Of a DNA stretch of 64,000 nt, positions 60,944 through 64,000 are shown one piece after another. The notes beneath the pieces are model-generated. The model was not told the DNA's origin. It ran no database searches and saw only the letters and a list, made by a program, of their open reading frames with translations. This stretch comes from an uncultured Pelagibacteraceae bacterium. Lineage in GTDB: Bacteria; Pseudomonadota; Alphaproteobacteria; Pelagibacterales; Pelagibacteraceae. Location of the stretch: contig CACGAM010000004.1 of the NCBI GenBank assembly GCA_902571055.1, forward strand, positions 1 through 64,000, written 5' to 3'. Each line of letters opens with the position of its first letter. The stretch's first letter is position 1. Made by a program: the position numbers and the translations under genes.

Positions 60944-61825
60944 TTTTTTAAATGATGGTGTAATTTGGGATAGGATAACTGCGATTAGAATTATAAAGCA
61001 ACCTAATATATTACTGAAATCTAACATTTGGTTAAGTATTATCCATCCTGCCAATGCTGCAAATACTCCCTCTAAAGAGTAGATTATAGCAGCAGGGGCT
61101 TCCTCAATATTTTTTTGTGCATACATTTGCAAAGTAAAAGCAATTCCTCCAGACAGAAAACCAGCGTAAATAATCGAATAGTTTTCTAAAAGAATATTTG
61201 TCAAATTAATTTCTTCAAATAATAACGCAAATAAAAGTGAGTACATGCCAACCAATATTGCCTGTAATGCTGCAAAAAATATTGGAATATCAAATTTCTC
61301 CATAAATTTTCCTGCAAAGATTATATGCAATGCCCAAAATACTGAACATAATATTACTAAGCTGTCTCCAATCAAAATTTCTGAATTTGAAAAATCACTT
61401 AAGAAGTAAACACCAATAATACAAAGTAATATTGAAGGCCATATACTCCAATGTACTTTGATTTTGTAAATTATGAATAAAATTATTGGAACTAATGGAA
61501 CATAGAAAACCGTAAAAAATGCTGCATTGGCTATGTTGGTGTACAATAAAGATGTTTGTTGAAGGTAAGTGCCAAAAAATAATGATAAACTCATCAAAAA
61601 TAAATATTTAAAGAAAAGTTTTTTATCTAAATTTATATTTTCAATTATTTTTCCCCTTTCAACTAAAATGGCTATTGGTAAGACTGTTACAAATCCTACA
61701 AAAAACCTTGCTGCGTTAAAAGTTAATGGACCAATATTGTCCATTCCAGTATCTTGAGCAATAAAAGCTGTTCCCCAAATAAAAGTTGTGATTAAGGCGC
61801 AAATTAAGGATATCGATTTACTCAT
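60920..61825 (-). CDS. EamA/DMT-family transporter
   Basis: ALITTFIWGTAFIAQDTGM, NAARFFVGF, AAIIYSLEGVFAALAGWIIL; ~10 TM helices. Confidence 0.88.
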   Translation of the reverse strand: MSKSISLICALITTFIWGTAFIAQDTGMDNIGPLTFNAARFFVGFVTVLPIAILVERGKIIENINLDKKLFFKYLFLMSLSLFFGTYLQQTSLLYTNIANAAFFTVFYVPLVPIILFIIYKIKVHWSIWPSILLCIIGVYFLSDFSNSEILIGDSLVILCSVFWALHIIFAGKFMEKFDIPIFFAALQAILVGMYSLLFALLFEEINLTNILLENYSIIYAGFLSGGIAFTLQMYAQKNIEEAPAAIIYSLEGVFAALAGWIILNQMLDFSNILGCFIILIAVILSQITPSFKKLTVRDNK

Positions 61826-61833
61826 TTATAAGG

Positions 61834-62928
61834 TTAAATGATATTGTGTATTCTACATGAGCTGTCAAAATCTTCTTTATTAATATAACAGCCAGACATT
61901 TTTCTTTCCCCGCTAAATGATCCTCTGCCGTGAAGTATTCTCCAATTATTAAATATTAATAATTCCCCTGGGTTAAGCACGTGTCTCCACTGATATTCTT
62001 TATTATTTGCAATTAAATCAAATTCTTTTATAGCTTCATAAAATTTTTTAGTTTTATCTTCACTCAATTTAAATGGTGCACGGTCATAATTGTTAAAACT
62101 AACTTGAATTAGTTCATTATCGGTATTAACCCTAAATATAGGTCTTTTTGCTTTAAGGAAAACTCCATCTCCAATATATTGACCAGTGACTTCAATCTGG
62201 GTTAATAAATCATAAATTTCTTTTTTCTCTTTTTTGATTTTTTCCGCAATTTTAAAACCATCAACCATTATAGATTCTCCTCCAGAAGCCTTGTAATGAC
62301 AACACAGCAACAATTGAAGACCTGGAGCATCATTGCTGTAAGTAGAATCTGTGTGTGGTCTAAGCTCCTCTTGTGTGTATGCACTGTCTGCCTTATCCTC
62401 ATTAGACTCAAAACTCCATAACCCACCAAAAATAGATTCTCTTACATAACCAATTTTTTTAGCTATTTTTTCTACTGAGCTCATTTCAGTTTTACAATTT
62501 TGAATTACAGTAAATCCATAGTCGTATAATTTTTTTAGAAAAAGTTTGTAACCATCCTCTGAAATGGCTTCATTAAAATCTGTGTATATATTTTGGTCTA
62601 GATCCTTATTTGTCCAAATTTTTAAATTTTGATATTTATTATTAGATTTTGTTAAATTGTTTAAAAAAAAATCAGCAGTATAATTTATACTTTTATTCAA
62701 ATCGGACCAAAAAATATCAACGGAATGACCATTATCTTTTACCTCTGCTTTTTTAACATGTAAATTTGTATCTAATTTTGCTGTAAATATTTTTCTTTGA
62801 TGACTTCTCTTATCCCAGCTATTATCATCCTGAGCATGATCTCTTAGCCAAATATTCAAAAAAATTTCTTCTTTATTAGAAAAAAAAATTTTTAGTTTAT
62901 CAGGCAATATTTCCACATTTTTAATCAT
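61834..62928 (-). CDS. gamma-butyrobetaine hydroxylase-like Fe(II)/2-oxoglutarate dioxygenase
   Basis: N-terminal NIWLRDHAQDDNSWD; catalytic HTDSTYSNDAPGLQLLLC and NNWRILHGRGSF. Confidence 0.85.
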   Translation of the reverse strand: MIKNVEILPDKLKIFFSNKEEIFLNIWLRDHAQDDNSWDKRSHQRKIFTAKLDTNLHVKKAEVKDNGHSVDIFWSDLNKSINYTADFFLNNLTKSNNKYQNLKIWTNKDLDQNIYTDFNEAISEDGYKLFLKKLYDYGFTVIQNCKTEMSSVEKIAKKIGYVRESIFGGLWSFESNEDKADSAYTQEELRPHTDSTYSNDAPGLQLLLCCHYKASGGESIMVDGFKIAEKIKKEKKEIYDLLTQIEVTGQYIGDGVFLKAKRPIFRVNTDNELIQVSFNNYDRAPFKLSEDKTKKFYEAIKEFDLIANNKEYQWRHVLNPGELLIFNNWRILHGRGSFSGERKMSGCYINKEDFDSSCRIHNII

Positions 62929-63000
62929 TTTTTATAAGTAATAATATTTCTACCACAATTGTATCTATTTTAGGACAAGTTTTAATATTTAAATATCTAT

Positions 63001-63105
63001 ATGTTTAAATTAATTATCAAAAAATTATTTAATGTTAATAAAAGTGATGACCTAGATGCCAGGGTTTGGATACAATATACTTTACTTAGAAAGAGATTTG
63101 ATTAA
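63001..63105 (+). CDS. candidate 34-aa small ORF (not in supplied track)
   Basis: Hand translation MFKLIIKKLFNVNKSDDLDARVWIQYTLLRKRFD*; fills the gap between a minus-strand start and a minus-strand stop. Confidence 0.3.
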   Translation: MFKLIIKKLFNVNKSDDLDARVWIQYTLLRKRFD

Positions 63106-63114
63106 ATTTAAAAA

Positions 63115-64000
63115 TTAGTCTCTTTCGATACACATCGCAATACCCATTCCTCCACCAATACAAAGAGTTCCTAAACCTTTTTTTGCATTTCTTCTAATCA
63201 TTTCATGAATTAAAGTAACAATTATTCTCGTACCAGAGGCTCCTATAGGATGGCCAAGAGCAATAGCTCCTCCATTTACATTTACAATTTCTTTTGGTAT
63301 TTTTAGATCTTTAATAACTGCTAAACTTTGAGCTGCAAAAGCTTCGTTAGACTCGACTAAATCCAAATCTTTTATTTCCCAATTAGCTTTTTCAAGTGCT
63401 TTTTTTGCTGATGGTATAGGACCTGATCCCATTAATGCAGGATCAACACCGCAAGAAGCCCAGGAGACTATTTTTACTAAAGGATTTAATTTTCTTCTTT
63501 CTGATTCACTTCGCTGCATCATAATAACCCCTGCAGCACCATCATTAATTCCAGAAGAGTTTCCTGGGGTAACAGTTCCATTCTCCTTAAAAATTGTTTT
63601 TAATTTTGCCAAGCTGTCAGTTGTAACATCGGATCTTGGATGCTCATCTAAAACATCAAATTCGTCTAAAATTTCTTCCTTAAACTTATTATTTTTTATC
63701 GCTTCTTGTGCTTTAGCCTGAGATTCAAAAGCAAATTTATCTTGTTCTTTTCTCGAAATATTCCATTTTTCTGCAACATTCTCAGCCGTAACACCCATAT
63801 GATATTTGTTATAAACATCTATTAGTCCATCTTTAAGCATCACATCTTTATCACAATTTGTCATACTCTCTTGACCGCCAGCAAGTACGATACTTGCGTC
63901 ATTTAACTTTAAATTTTGATATGCGGAAACAATACTTCTTAATCCTGAACCACAAACTTGATTAACGATATAAGCCGTTTTGTTTATAGGTATTTCAGCC
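63115..64000 (-). CDS. acetyl-CoA acetyltransferase / thiolase (5' end beyond window)
   Basis: Frame open to the window edge: [68 protein letters not shown]. Confidence 0.93.
   Translation of the reverse strand, partial: AEIPINKTAYIVNQVCGSGLRSIVSAYQNLKLNDASIVLAGGQESMTNCDKDVMLKDGLIDVYNKYHMGVTAENVAEKWNISRKEQDKFAFESQAKAQEAIKNNKFKEEILDEFDVLDEHPRSDVTTDSLAKLKTIFKENGTVTPGNSSGINDGAAGVIMMQRSESERRKLNPLVKIVSWASCGVDPALMGSGPIPSAKKALEKANWEIKDLDLVESNEAFAAQSLAVIKDLKIPKEIVNVNGGAIALGHPIGASGTRIIVTLIHEMIRRNAKKGLGTLCIGGGMGIAMCIERD

Overview
AT-rich, very densely packed window. Gene content, order and small intergenic gaps look like a streamlined marine alphaproteobacterium of the SAR11/Pelagibacterales type (inference; no search was run). 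It is mostly housekeeping: rpsA(partial)-ihfB-pyrF-trpF-trpB-trpA-accD-folC; sbcB / PD-(D/E)XK nuclease / rmuC; tRNA-His-hisS-hisZ-hisG; cspA, infA, hisD-murA-dcd; rpmH-rnpA-yidD-yidC-argB; dapD-dapE; an HDAC-like/SET pair; def-fmt-truA; aroK-aroB; bolA/dnaJ-like-cobS-cobT; regB; gyrB; a small glycan island beside tRNA-Ser; thrS-infC-rpmI-rplT-pheS-pheT-lepA; gltD-gltB; uppP; a gamma-butyrobetaine-hydroxylase-like dioxygenase; and a partial thiolase. Four tRNAs (His, Phe, Thr, Ser) were read by hand-folding. No CRISPR array, IS element, prophage or rRNA was seen. Best leads: (1) an unusual tRNA-His (G1:U72, A73, no G-1, altered D/T-loop residues) ending 4 nt before the hisS start codon, in one run with hisZ and hisG; (2) all seven convergent protein-coding pairs overlap at their 3' ends, four by a shared 4-nt TTAR double stop; (3) an adjacent HDAC-like deacetylase and SET-domain methyltransferase; (4) a TrpF/TrpB/TrpA set and several other enzymes (AccD, FolC, MurA, HisD) that keep catalytic residues but have lost nearly invariant motif residues; (5) CobS/CobT with a J-domain protein and no cobN in the window; (6) unannotated small ORFs. 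All functional calls are motif reading from memory and need database confirmation.
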